NCBI RefSeq assembly: GCF_000379125.1
Contig: NZ_KB900627.1
Location: forward strand, 324,703-388,702
Reading direction: 5' to 3'
Length of the DNA: 64,000 nucleotides
Source of the DNA: Methylosinus sp. LW4
Lineage (GTDB): Bacteria > Pseudomonadota > Alphaproteobacteria > Rhizobiales > Beijerinckiaceae
The notes under the pieces were generated by a model. The model was not told where the DNA came from and made no database searches. It worked only from the letters and a program-made list of their open reading frames with translations. Below are positions 52,177 through 61,336 of the stretch, piece after piece (the stretch's first letter is position 1; each line of letters opens with the position of its first letter). Made by a program: the position numbers and the translations under genes.

Positions 52177-54729
52177 TCAGAACTCCCATCGGAGCGAGCC
52201 GAGGAAGCTGCGCGGCGTTCCCGTTTGAATCGTCGTCCTGCTGCTCGCCGTAGGATAATAGATGGCGTCGGTTATGTTCTTGACGTTGAGTTGCGCGGTC
52301 ACCTTGTAGCCCGCGATCTCGGTCGTATAGGCAACCATGCCATTGAGCAGCGCATAGCTCGGCAGGATCAATGTGTTGGCGTTATCGCCAAAGGAATCGT
52401 CGACGACGGTGACGCCGGCTCCGAGGCTCAGACCGCGCAATTCGCCATCGGCTGCATATTTGACCCAGAGGTTGCCGTAGTTGCGCGGGCTGCCGGGCAG
52501 CTTATAGCCGGCGACCGCGAGTTGCGTCGTCATCAGCGTGGCCGGATTATAGGTCAGCGCGCCTTGCATCGTGCGCACATCGTCATGCGTGTAATTGGCG
52601 ATGACGCTCCAATTGTCGTCGATGCGGCCCATGAGATCGAATTCGACGCCGCGGCTGCGCGCTTTTCCGATGACCAGCGAATTGCTCGCATTGGTGGGGT
52701 CCGGCGTCGGAATATTCGTCTTTGTGATGTCGAAATAGGCGAGCGTCGCCGTCAGCCGACCGTCGAGGAGCTCCGCTTTGACTCCGCCTTCGAACTGCTC
52801 CCCTTTTTGCGGCGGAAGCGCCACTCCGAGGCTGGTCGTATTGTTCAAGCCGAAGGAACGCGTGAAATTGCCGTAGAGCGAGAGCCATGGCGTCGGCTGA
52901 TAGACGAGGCCGACTCTGGGGCTGAACGCCTTATTATAGACCGTGGTGTAGGAAGCGAGAGCGCCGGCGAGCGAGGTGACGGTCTTATTGCTGCCCGTTT
53001 CCGCCCAATCATAGCGCCCGCCCAGCAGCACATGAACCGAGTCGTCGAAGAAGGAGACCATGTCCTGCGCATAGACGCCGGTCCAGCGTTGATCCTGCGT
53101 GATATATTGTGGGGCGGCGAAGGGATTGTCGAGCGTCCAATAATTGGGAGCATAGATGTTTATCGAGCTCGTCGCTGCGAATATATTCGTGTACATCGGC
53201 ATATGAGTGCTGAGATAGTCATAGCCGACGAGGGTCGAATGCGATAGCGGACCCGTCTCGAACTTGCCTTTGAGGTCCAAATTGGTCGCGAAGTCGAATT
53301 CGTGGAATCCGCCGCCGAGCGTGGAGTTCGTCAATGTGCGCGTGAGAACGCCGGTCGCTTGATTGATGGTCGAGCCGAGCGCGTTGATCTGGCTGTCGTC
53401 GAATGTCGAATAGCTCATCCGATTGGTGAGGCTCCAACCGGGGAAGAAATCATAGGTCCAGTCATAGGCGACGCGCTTCTTGTCGTATTCGTGCGGAGAG
53501 GTCGTCGTCAAAAGCGGAGTCTGAAGATAGCGCGAGATCGGTATCGGCGCAGGATAGGAGCCGATCGCCGGCAGCACGGGATAGTCGTCGACCCAAGTGC
53601 GATGCTGATATTCGAAATCTATGTTCATCCGAAATTGCTCGGTCGGATGAAAGCTCAGCGTCGGCGCCAGAAAAATATTCTGGTCCTTCACGAAATCCCG
53701 ATAGGAATAAGTGTGGTAGAATTCGCCGTTGATCCGATATCCGAATACATTGTCCGGCGTCAGCGGACCGGTGGCGTCGACCGTCGTTCGGGTAAGTCCA
53801 TAAGAGCCGTTCTGCTGCTGAACGGAATAATAAGGCGTCTCCAACGGGCGCTTCACCACGAGATCGATAAGGCCGCCGGGCTCCACGCGGCCATAGAGAA
53901 TCGCCGCCGGACCTTTCAGCACCTCGACCGATTGCAGATTGGCGGTGTCGAGATAGCGCATTCGGTATTCCATCAGGCCGTTCTTATAAGCGTTGCCATT
54001 GCTGGAAAATCCACGAATTTTATAAGATTCGGAAAAGCCCGGAGTCGTTTGCACGGAGCTGACATTGGTGACGATCGCGTCCTTGACGCTGATCGCTTGC
54101 TGATCGTCCATCAGCTGCCGCGTCACCACCTGAACAGCGACCGGCGTTTTCAGCAGCGGCATGTCCATCTTCATGGCGCTGGACGCGTTTTCGGCCTTAT
54201 ATCCGGTCATGCGATCGCCGGGGCCCTGGGGAGCGCCGCCAACGCGACGACCCGCGCGATCGGCGTTCGATTCGTGTCCGATATCGATCGTCGGCAGCGG
54301 CGTCGCGCCCTCCGGGCTCGCGTCATTGCGCACTTCGGTCGCCTGGGCGAGAACGATCACCACGGATTTTCCGTTGGGCGACAGCTCATATTTCAAGCCG
54401 GTTCCAGACAGAACTTCCGACAGCGCTTCGGCGAGGCTGTGCTGGCCGGTCAATCCTCTGGTCCGATGGGAGCGGGTGAGGCGCGAATCATAGACGATGC
54501 GCACGCCGCTCGCATCGGCGACGCTGTTCAACGCGGTCGACATGGGGCCGGCCGGAATATCGTAGCTGCGGACGATCTCGGAGATTTCCTGCTGCGACAT
54601 CTGCGCATGCGCTTCGGCGCGATCCGCGTTCGAGCCGAACGCGATGGCGCTCATCACGGACGCGATCGCCGTGGCGCTCATCATCCCACCCTTCGCCGAC
54701 TTGCTTCCATTGGGAATCCGATCCGACAT
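52177..54729 (-). CDS. mbnT: TonB-dependent transducer receptor, candidate MbnT
   Basis: 850 residues from ATG 54729 (48 bases of open frame remain upstream). Signal-like segment, then an STN domain (about residues 45-120: IVRSYDIPAGPMSTALNSVADASGVRIVYD, SLAEALSEVLSGTGLKYEL) that contacts an anti-sigma factor. The plug has YKIRGFSSNGNAYKNGLMEYRMRYLDTANLQSVEVLKGPAAILYGRVEPGGLIDLVVKRP and the barrel ends SFLGSLRWEF. This is FpvA/FecA-type architecture. Placed after sigma and FecR genes and before mbnA, it is the likely importer of copper-methanobactin. Ligand is inferred from context only. Confidence 0.75.
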   Translation of the reverse strand: MSDRIPNGSKSAKGGMMSATAIASVMSAIAFGSNADRAEAHAQMSQQEISEIVRSYDIPAGPMSTALNSVADASGVRIVYDSRLTRSHRTRGLTGQHSLAEALSEVLSGTGLKYELSPNGKSVVIVLAQATEVRNDASPEGATPLPTIDIGHESNADRAGRRVGGAPQGPGDRMTGYKAENASSAMKMDMPLLKTPVAVQVVTRQLMDDQQAISVKDAIVTNVSSVQTTPGFSESYKIRGFSSNGNAYKNGLMEYRMRYLDTANLQSVEVLKGPAAILYGRVEPGGLIDLVVKRPLETPYYSVQQQNGSYGLTRTTVDATGPLTPDNVFGYRINGEFYHTYSYRDFVKDQNIFLAPTLSFHPTEQFRMNIDFEYQHRTWVDDYPVLPAIGSYPAPIPISRYLQTPLLTTTSPHEYDKKRVAYDWTYDFFPGWSLTNRMSYSTFDDSQINALGSTINQATGVLTRTLTNSTLGGGFHEFDFATNLDLKGKFETGPLSHSTLVGYDYLSTHMPMYTNIFAATSSINIYAPNYWTLDNPFAAPQYITQDQRWTGVYAQDMVSFFDDSVHVLLGGRYDWAETGSNKTVTSLAGALASYTTVYNKAFSPRVGLVYQPTPWLSLYGNFTRSFGLNNTTSLGVALPPQKGEQFEGGVKAELLDGRLTATLAYFDITKTNIPTPDPTNASNSLVIGKARSRGVEFDLMGRIDDNWSVIANYTHDDVRTMQGALTYNPATLMTTQLAVAGYKLPGSPRNYGNLWVKYAADGELRGLSLGAGVTVVDDSFGDNANTLILPSYALLNGMVAYTTEIAGYKVTAQLNVKNITDAIYYPTASSRTTIQTGTPRSFLGSLRWEF

Positions 54730-55086
54730 CGATTTGGTTCCGTCCCGTCTCCTAGCGGCAGGCACAGCGCCTCCCACTCTGACAAGGACGAAGCTCTCCT
54801 CCTCCAGGGAGGTCGACGAGTTAAAAAATTCTCCTTTCTCTTTGCCGCGAGCGCGACGCGGTAGCCGAGGCCGCCGCCTTCGCCCGACGGCGAAGACGGC
54901 CCGCTATACAACAAGACGAACGGCGGCCGTGATAGGGGACGCGGCCGCGCGGAAAAAGGCATGGTCGAGCGCAGCTGGTCCGCGCGCCGGTTGTGGTGCA
55001 AATGGATCCTCGACTTTGCGGAAAGCCGAGATGAGAGCCTGCCCGGCCCTCGTCCGGGGAGGTCGAAGAGCACAACTTTCTTCTTT
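54730..55086. other. Gap between FecR and the TonB receptor
   Basis: About 360 bases with no gene. A promoter responding to the FecI-type sigma factor would be expected here since the receptor is not tightly joined to the regulator genes. Not resolved. Confidence 0.4.
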
Positions 55087-56046
55087 TTATCCCGTGAGCA
55101 CGACGAGATAGCCGAGATCGAGAGCGCGAAGGCCGAGGGCCTTCTCGATCGCGGAAATCGCAGCCATTGGCTCCGCCGCATCGAACACGCCGCTCACACG
55201 CCTCTCGCGGATCGAGGGATCGAGAATCAAAATATATCCGCGCAGATAATGTCCGAGGACGGAGACAACCTCGGTGAGCGGCCTGTCGTCGAAAATCAGC
55301 TTTCCGCGCCGCCATGCGGTCACATGGTCGACCTGCACCCGATATGGATCAACCGCGGCGGCGCCCGGCCCAAAAGCGCTCTGTTCGCCTTCATCGACGA
55401 TGATCGCCGGGCCGCCCGCCATGACGCGCACGCGATGCTGCGCGACTGTGACCTCGGTTCGCTCGCCTGTGGTCGAAATGTCGAAACTGGTGCCGAGAGC
55501 CGTCACCGAGCCGCGGGCGACCAGAACAGAGAAAGGCCTACCGGCGTCCGGCGCGACCTCGAACCATGCCTGCCCCTTCAGGAGCGTCACATTCCTCTTG
55601 CCTTCGTCGAAATCCAGCGAGATGGCGGAGCGAGGGCCGAGTTCGATCCGAGAGCCATCCGCGAGCGGGACCATCCGCGTCTCCGCGACGCCGGTGCTGG
55701 CCTGCGCCCGTAGCATGATCCAGGCGTCGTCGAAGAAGACATAGGACAGCAGCGCGAAAGCGAGCCCCACGAGGCCGGCGGCGACGCGAGCATGCGGCGT
55801 CCGGCGCGGCGGGGCCACCTCGAACTCGTCGATGAATGGCCGGAGGCCTTCGAGATCGCCCCAGATACGGCAAACCTTTTCGAATGCTTCGCGGTTCGAC
55901 GGGTCACATGTCAGCCAAAGGACGAACGCCTCGCGCTCCTGCGGCGTCGGGGCTCGGCAATCGAGGCGCGTCCACCATTCGATGGCCGCTCGACGACGGC
56001 TCGATCGATCAAAAAGAGCGTCGTCATCCTCCATACGTCGCGCCAA
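55087..56046 (-). CDS. mbnR: FecR-family anti-sigma factor, candidate MbnR
   Basis: 319 residues from a TTG at 56046 with GAGG five to six bases away; ATG 56034 is an alternative. N-terminal cytoplasmic helical part (AAIEWWTRLDCRAPTPQEREAFVLWLTCDPSNREAFEKV), one transmembrane helix VAAGLVGLAFALLSYVFF, then the FecR domain (RMVPLADGSRIELGPRSAISLDFDEGKRNVTLLKGQAWFEVA...PFSVLVARGSVTALGTSFDI). It holds the upstream sigma factor inactive until the receptor's STN domain signals. Followed by the receptor gene. Confidence 0.82.
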   Translation of the reverse strand: MARRMEDDDALFDRSSRRRAAIEWWTRLDCRAPTPQEREAFVLWLTCDPSNREAFEKVCRIWGDLEGLRPFIDEFEVAPPRRTPHARVAAGLVGLAFALLSYVFFDDAWIMLRAQASTGVAETRMVPLADGSRIELGPRSAISLDFDEGKRNVTLLKGQAWFEVAPDAGRPFSVLVARGSVTALGTSFDISTTGERTEVTVAQHRVRVMAGGPAIIVDEGEQSAFGPGAAAVDPYRVQVDHVTAWRRGKLIFDDRPLTEVVSVLGHYLRGYILILDPSIRERRVSGVFDAAEPMAAISAIEKALGLRALDLGYLVVLTG

Positions 56047-56140
56047 TCTGCCTCTTATCGGGCGTCACCGCCGCCACTGATCCCTTACTGTAAGAGGACG
56101 TATGTCGACAGTCGCAAGGAGCTTGCCTCGCGGAAAAATT

Positions 56141-56641
56141 TTAGTCGAGCGCCGCATGGCACCGCTCTAGCGCCAATCGTAGATGTTTGAGGACCATGTT
56201 TCGGGAAATGCCCAATCTATGAGCAATCTCGTCCGGCGAGAGATCATGGAAGCGGCGCAAGATGAACACCTCCTGGCACTTGGGGGGTAGACCGGTCAAC
56301 GCAGCGTAGTACAAGCGGACGCTTTCCTTCGCCTCGCAAATCTGTGATGGATCGAGCCCAGCCTCGGCGATCTCAGTCGGAATATCGCCCGGCGCGACGT
56401 GCTTGGCCATGCTCTTGCGGTGGCGGGATAAGTCGCGTGCGAGATTGATCGCCGTTGTTCGCAGATAGGCGTCCTCGTCGACGATCGGCTCGATCTCCCG
56501 ACGGCGCATAAGTCGCATAAAAGTCTCTTGTAGAAGATCAAAAGCATCTTCGTGGCCCACGCGCCGCGTCAGGCAGCCGAGAAGATCGCGCTTGTTGCGC
56601 TCGAAGAGTTCGCCGATCAAACGGCCTTTGGTCTTGGACAT
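56141..56641 (-). CDS. mbnI: FecI-type ECF sigma factor, candidate MbnI
   Basis: 166 residues. Region 2 DAFDLLQETFMRLMR and RTTAINLARDLSRHR; region 4 LPPKCQEVFILRRFHDLSPDEIAHRLGISRNMVLKHLRLALERC. It is next to a FecR gene and an STN receptor, the cell-surface-signalling trio. In OB3b methanobactin operons the order is mbnI-mbnR-mbnT-mbnA, as approximated here. The other sigma factor at 50.8-51.3 kb competes for the title. Confidence 0.8.
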   Translation of the reverse strand: MSKTKGRLIGELFERNKRDLLGCLTRRVGHEDAFDLLQETFMRLMRRREIEPIVDEDAYLRTTAINLARDLSRHRKSMAKHVAPGDIPTEIAEAGLDPSQICEAKESVRLYYAALTGLPPKCQEVFILRRFHDLSPDEIAHRLGISRNMVLKHLRLALERCHAALD

Positions 56642-56752
56642 GGGCGGGCTTCCGCTGGAGCCTCGAATTCGCGATGACAGCGAAGCGAGAGGCCGCCACG
56701 AGCGGTTCCCGCCTCCAACGATCTCCCCGCTCTAGATCAGGGAGACTCGCGT

Positions 56753-57166
56753 TCAGGACAGAGACGGCGGAGCGCGAGCGAGGTGAGAATTTGCCCAAGG
56801 TTCGAGGCTGCGGTCGAAATCGTCGACCGCGGCGAGGGGGACGCCGGTCGAGGCTGGACGGGTGAAAAAATCGCCAACAACTGCGAGGAATGAAAGCAGA
56901 GTGGGCGGATCGCCCCGTCCACCGGCCCCGCAGAGAAGGCAGCACTGATCGGTCGTGTGGCGTTCATCAATAGGTGCGCCTCGATCCGACTCTGAGCCGA
57001 TTCTGCAAATCTCATAATTTGCCGCCGCGACTGAGGCGGAGGCATGAAATCGAAACGCGGCAGCGGTACGTGCAGAGAAAATAATTCCCTGCAACGCGAC
57101 CAAGCAAATCAAAGCGCCAAAGAGGGCGCTCGCTGCTCCTTTCCGCTGAGATCCCCAATCCGCCAT
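56753..57166 (-). CDS. DUF2946-like small membrane-anchored protein
   Basis: 137 residues from ATG 57166. Hydrophobic N-terminal segment SALFGALICLVALQGIIFSA, then a Cys-containing part YEICRIGSESD...DQCCLLCGAGG and an ending ANSHLARAPP, the pattern of DUF2946 proteins, which often sit near copper-related TonB receptors and efflux genes. Lies upstream of the sigma factor by 111 bases on the same strand. Periplasmic copper chaperone-like function is inferred. Weak ribosome site. Confidence 0.6.
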   Translation of the reverse strand: MADWGSQRKGAASALFGALICLVALQGIIFSARTAAAFRFHASASVAAANYEICRIGSESDRGAPIDERHTTDQCCLLCGAGGRGDPPTLLSFLAVVGDFFTRPASTGVPLAAVDDFDRSLEPWANSHLARAPPSLS

Positions 57167-57198
57167 GAGCGATTTGTAAGCTCGGTCTCCGGCGTCGG

Positions 57199-57426
57199 TC
57201 AAGGCTCTGGGACATCTAGCGCTTGTCCAGGCGGTAGTGAGGGGCGCGGTGGAATGAGACGAGGCTCCTCGATCTGGACGAATTCGCCCACGCGCCACAT
57301 AGCGGCGCAGGCGTCGTGGAAATGCGCGCGAAGAACGAAGGCTTCGGCGACGGGACTGGAGCGAAGCCGCTCGTCGAAACGTGCGAGGGCGTCCGGGCCC
57401 GCTCTCGAAGGGCGTTTGGAGGCGCT
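57199..57426 (-). pseudogene. Remnant of an RHE_PE00001/DUF1612-family protein
   Basis: A frame between a stop at 57427-57429 and a stop at 57199 encodes DALARFDERLRSSPVAEAFVL, AHFHDACAAMWRVGEFVQIEE and PRLIPPRPSL. This matches the N-terminal part of the RHE_PE00001/DUF1612 helix-turn-helix proteins common on rhizobial plasmids. It has no start codon and is cut short, so it is a plasmid-gene relic. Confidence 0.55.
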
Positions 57427-57765
57427 CTAATGAAACCGAGCCGGGAAGATCTAACCGCATTCTAATTCCGTGCGAACCAAGATATTTTTCAAGTTATTTC
57501 TAGTTTAGCTTGAATGATAGAAGGTGCCTTTTTCTCCTTCGCGGCTTGGATCGAAAAGCGCCGCCGCGGCCGCCGAAAGCGAGCCTCGGAACGGCTCTGG
57601 AGACGAGCTTTCGGCCAGCAAATCGACGAAAAGGCGTGTTTTTCCGGCCTTTCTCCTGCTTTCCCCCGGGTGGGGTCGGTGGATTTCGGCCTTCGGCTGC
57701 GTTTTCAAACGACCGATTTGTAGTCACGTGCAATTATGTATTTGCCTATTGCGCTGGAGCTTGTA
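57427..57765. other. Intergenic stretch before the repeat array
   Basis: About 340 bases without a supported gene. The part at 57470-57520 is AT-rich. An open frame from 57524 continues into the Fic gene but its start lacks family sequence, so the ATG at 57863 is preferred. Confidence 0.4.
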
Positions 57766-57848
57766 TGTCGATAGAAACTCGAATCATCGACACGTTTCCG
57801 GCATTTGTCGATCTCATCGACATCTCGGGAGCAATCTGTCGATCGACA
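57766..57848. repeat. Array of TGTCGAT/ATCGACA half-sites
   Basis: Alternating copies: TGTCGAT at 57766, ATCGACA at 57786, TGTCGAT at 57806, ATCGACA at 57816, and an overlapping TGTCGAT/ATCGACA pair (57837-57848). It ends 14 bases before the Fic start codon. The layout of paired inverted seven-mers resembles a resolvase res site or an operator array; the neighbouring resolvase gene favours the former. Biological role is inference. Confidence 0.6.
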
Positions 57849-57862
57849 GAGGTTTCTTCGAC

Positions 57863-58969
57863 ATGTCGTTCGACCCTGCACGCCCTTACAATGACCTTCC
57901 AGCTCTGCCGCCGAGCCAGGACGTCGAGACCAAGGCCATTCTCAAGGCCTGCGTCGGCGCCCGCTCCGCGCTGGCCGAGCTCAAGATTTCGGGCCGGCTG
58001 ATCCCAAACCCGTCGGTTCTGATCAATTCGATTCCCCTCCTCGAAGCGCAAGCAAGCTCCGAGATCGAAAACATCGTCACGACCACGGACCGGCTATTCC
58101 GCTTCGCCAACCGGCCAGAAGCTGGCGTCGACCCCGCGACCAAGGAGGCGCTCCGCTATCGCACGGCGCTTTATCAGGGCTTCGAGAGTCTGAAAGATCG
58201 CCCGCTTTCGACGCGGAACGCCATCGAGATATGTCGGACCATCAAAGGAGTGGATCTCGATATCCGCGCAACCCCGGGCACGGCGTTGCTGAACGAGGCG
58301 ACGGGCCGAGTGGTTTACACGCCGCCCGAGGGAGCCGAATTGCTGCGCGATAAACTCGCCGATTGGGAACGCTACATCCACGCGGACGACAGCGTCGATC
58401 CGCTGATCCGGCTCGCCATCATGCATTATCAGTTCGAAGCGATCCATCCGTTCACAGACGGCAACGGTCGCACGGGCCGAGTTCTCAATCTGCTGTTCCT
58501 CGTCGAACAAGGACTGCTCGACATTCCCGTCCTGTATTTGAGCCGCTATATCATTGATAATAAAAAGTCATACTACGATGGCCTGCTCGCGGTCACGACG
58601 GATGACGCGTGGGAGCCATGGATCTTGTTCATGCTCGCCGCCATACGCGAAACCGCGACGTGGTCGACCGCAAAAATCTGGGCGATCCGCAACCTGCTCG
58701 ATGTGACGGCCGAACAAATCCGGCGCGGCTTGCCGAAAATCTATTCTCGCGAATTGGCCGAGATCATATTCGTCAATCCCTATTGCCGAATCGCCGATCT
58801 GGTCGGCGCGGGCATCGCCAAGCGCCAATCCGCTTCCGTTTATCTGAAAGCCCTCGCGTCCCTCGAGCTTCTTCAAGAGATTGAAGCAGGCAGAGAGAAA
58901 ATTTACACGAACCCCTCCCTGCTGACGCTTCTTTCCGACCGCGGCGGATCGGACGTCGTCTCCCGATGA
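57863..58969 (+). CDS. Fic-family AMP-transferase-like protein
   Basis: 368 residues. Active-site motif HPFTDGNGR at 195-203, the standard HxFx(D/E)GNGR. The upstream helix SSEIEN at 65-70 fits the (S/T)xxxE(G/N) inhibitory motif, so it is a self-inhibited class II Fic protein. C-terminal winged helix-like part (VNPYCRIADLVGAGIAKRQSASVYLKAL). Fic proteins AMPylate or otherwise modify target proteins. Its stop overlaps the resolvase start by four bases. Target unknown; free-standing antitoxin not needed. Confidence 0.85.
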   Translation: MSFDPARPYNDLPALPPSQDVETKAILKACVGARSALAELKISGRLIPNPSVLINSIPLLEAQASSEIENIVTTTDRLFRFANRPEAGVDPATKEALRYRTALYQGFESLKDRPLSTRNAIEICRTIKGVDLDIRATPGTALLNEATGRVVYTPPEGAELLRDKLADWERYIHADDSVDPLIRLAIMHYQFEAIHPFTDGNGRTGRVLNLLFLVEQGLLDIPVLYLSRYIIDNKKSYYDGLLAVTTDDAWEPWILFMLAAIRETATWSTAKIWAIRNLLDVTAEQIRRGLPKIYSRELAEIIFVNPYCRIADLVGAGIAKRQSASVYLKALASLELLQEIEAGREKIYTNPSLLTLLSDRGGSDVVSR

Positions 58970-59903
58970 CGGATTCGAACGTCAGGGGCCGGCTTATCGG
59001 CTATGCTCGCGTCTCGACCGAGGAGCAGGTCACCGACGCGCAGACCGATGTGCTGAAGGCGGCCGGCTGCGTCGAGATTTTTCGTGAGCATATGTCGGGG
59101 GCGAAAGCCTCACGGCCGGAACTCGCCAAGGCTCTTTCGCGCGTGCGACGCGGCGATGTGCTGGTCGTCGCACGGCTCGACCGTTTGGCCCGCTCGCTGT
59201 CGCATCTCCTGGCCGTGATCGCCGAGCTCGACGCCAAGGGCGCGCATTTCAAATCGCTCGCCGATCCCATCGACACCACGACCCCGCAAGGCCGGTTCGC
59301 CCTGCAGGTTCTCGGCGCCGTAGCGGAATTGGAGCGCGCCCTGATCCGGGAGCGCACCAAGGACGGCCTGCGCGCCGCCAAGAAGCGCGGCCGCATCGGC
59401 GGCAATCCAAAGCTCCGCGCCGGGCGACCGCGACGCCATCCAGCGCATCGTCGACGCCAAGGCGGCGAATTATTTCGAGCGCGTCAACCGAACGGCCGAA
59501 CATTGGCTGCCGGTCGTCCGGCAAATGCGCCCCGGATCACCGCTGGCAGGACGTCGTGCGCGTGCTCAACGCCAAGCGCGATGCCGCTTCAGGCGCTCCC
59601 CTGCCCCAATGGACCGTCGAGAGCCTGAAGCGCGCCGTCAAATGCTTCGTCGCCGAGGGCTTGATCGAGCCCCGCCTCCTCCATCAAGCCGCCAGCCGAA
59701 AAGTCAGCAGCGAACGCCTGGTCACGCTCGTCGCCGGGATCAAGCGGGCCAATCCCGATCTGACGCTCGCGCAGATCGGCGCGCAGCTCGAGGCTATGTA
59801 TGAGCGCACGCCGCGCGGCGGAACCCGCTGGGCGCCCTCCTCCGTCAAAAGCCTACTCGATCGCGCCGAAAAGCTCCGATTGCTCGACGCCGAAACGCTG
59901 TGA
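58966..59903 (+). pseudogene. Serine recombinase (resolvase) broken by two single-base insertions
   Basis: The first frame (58966-59420) encodes a resolvase catalytic domain: GYARVSTEEQVTDAQTDVLKAAGC with catalytic Ser17, DRLARSLSHLLAVI and LIRERTKDGLRAAKKRGR. At GGG 59422-59424 one extra G moves it to the next frame (DAIQRIVDAKAANYFERVNRTAEHWLPVVRQM), and an extra G at 59534-59535 moves it again to VVRVLNAKRDAASGAPLPQWTVESLKR through to 59903. Without the two insertions it would be about 312 residues. The catalytic half is intact but the DNA-binding half is not read in frame. Could also be sequencing error. Confidence 0.8.
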
Positions 59904-59946
59904 GCGAGCGGACCGCCGGGGCTCGATCCAATAATCCATCCCCGCG

Positions 59947-61281
59947 TCACCCCGTTTTCTTTCGTTCGCGCGCCGCCTTCGCGGCCTTGCCGCGCAACAG
60001 CGCCATCAGCACGGGTCCGAGCGAGAACTCCCCTGCCCTCGCCTTTTCGGTCAGGACGCGAAGATAGCCGCCGGCGCTCTTGATCTCATCGCCGCGTTGC
60101 AGGATCGCGGCGATGACGATGGAGGCGTCATGCTCGCCCAGAACATCCAGGGCCTGTGACCAGGCGTCCGGCGACACGCCGAGCGCCGAGCGCACTGTCG
60201 CCGCCGCAGCAGCGAGGTCTCGCCATGACGAGATTTCGCCACTCGGGCCGTAATCGACGATGTCTGGACAGGCCTCCAGCACCATTCCGAGCGGATAGGC
60301 GCGAAGCGGCGGTTTTGGATCGACGGTTCGAGGACGATCTGGGGATGTTTCTGGGGCGCGATCGATCGCTCCCCCGGGCTCTTCGAGATTTGGCTGGGGT
60401 GGCTGAGCCCTGCCTTCTTGAAGGCTAGGTTCAAGATCAGAAGAGTTTGTGGTTTGATTCTGTATGTGACGCTCAGTTTGAGACTCATTGCCGCTCATAT
60501 TTTGAGCTTTTATATGCGTTTCCAGCGACTTGTGGATTTCCGCCGCTAGAGCGGCCAGTTCGCCGGTCAAAGCCTCCAGATCGGCGCGGGAAAGCCCCCG
60601 TCCATAGCGCCCCGAAAGCGTCGCATAGCGCTGATGCGCCTCGTCCCAATCGCCCGAGACGCCCTCCTCCAATGCTGTCTCGATCATTTTGACAATGTCG
60701 CGGCGGGTGAGGGTGATCTTTTCCCGCAGCAACGCGATCGCGCGGTTCTCGGCCCGCACCTCCTCGGCGAGATTCTCGATTTCGCTCGAGCGCGCCACGA
60801 GTGGCGCGAGGTCGAAGCCGAAGGCGTCCGCTATCGCTCCCCCCTGCCCTTTCCGGGCGAAGCGTTTGCCGTTCGGGGAATCACGGCGGATGATGAGCCC
60901 GGCGTCGACCAAGCAGGCGAGATGCCGGCGCAAAGTCGCCGGCGCCATGCCATGGGCGCGGATCGAGAGTTCCTTGTTCGAAGGAAACACGACGATTCCG
61001 GCGCCGGCCGAGCCCGCCTCGGCGGACATCGAAGCGACCTCCGGCAGACTGAGCGCGGTCTCCTGGTGGAAGCTCAGCAGCGCGTGCAGCACCGATAGCG
61101 CGCGCTCGGTGACGCCGAGCGGCTCTTTGGCCTCGGTGAGCGCGCGGAACAGCCGCCACTTATGGACGACTGTTTCGGATGCGCCCGGCTTGGCGGCGAA
61201 ATTCTCGGTCGCGGCCTGGCTCGCCACCATGGCGAGCGACAGCGGCCGCCGCCCAAAGGGCGTCGTTGGACGTGTCTGCAT
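59947..61281 (-). CDS. repC: Plasmid replication initiator RepC
   Basis: 444 residues, typical RepC length. Conserved N-terminal part LFRALTEAKEPLGVTERALSVLHALLSFHQE, VVFPSNKELSIRAHGMAPATLRRHLACLVDAGLIIRRDSPNGKR and the ARKGQGGAIADAFGFDLAPLV segment carry the winged-helix DNA-binding region. RepC binds an origin within its own gene. Third gene of repABC, translated after a gap of about 170 bases holding the antisense RNA. Confidence 0.93.
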   Translation of the reverse strand: MQTRPTTPFGRRPLSLAMVASQAATENFAAKPGASETVVHKWRLFRALTEAKEPLGVTERALSVLHALLSFHQETALSLPEVASMSAEAGSAGAGIVVFPSNKELSIRAHGMAPATLRRHLACLVDAGLIIRRDSPNGKRFARKGQGGAIADAFGFDLAPLVARSSEIENLAEEVRAENRAIALLREKITLTRRDIVKMIETALEEGVSGDWDEAHQRYATLSGRYGRGLSRADLEALTGELAALAAEIHKSLETHIKAQNMSGNESQTERHIQNQTTNSSDLEPSLQEGRAQPPQPNLEEPGGAIDRAPETSPDRPRTVDPKPPLRAYPLGMVLEACPDIVDYGPSGEISSWRDLAAAAATVRSALGVSPDAWSQALDVLGEHDASIVIAAILQRGDEIKSAGGYLRVLTEKARAGEFSLGPVLMALLRGKAAKAARERKKTG

Positions 61282-61336
61282 GATCCTTTGCCTCGTTCAG
61301 GCAAAAGAAATCCGCTCGCCGAAACGGCGCCGACTC

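Noticed and set aside
57524..57862. N-terminal extension of the Fic protein
   Set aside because: The extension is Ser/Arg-rich, crosses the repeat array and lacks family sequence; the ATG at 57863 begins the recognisable Fic protein.
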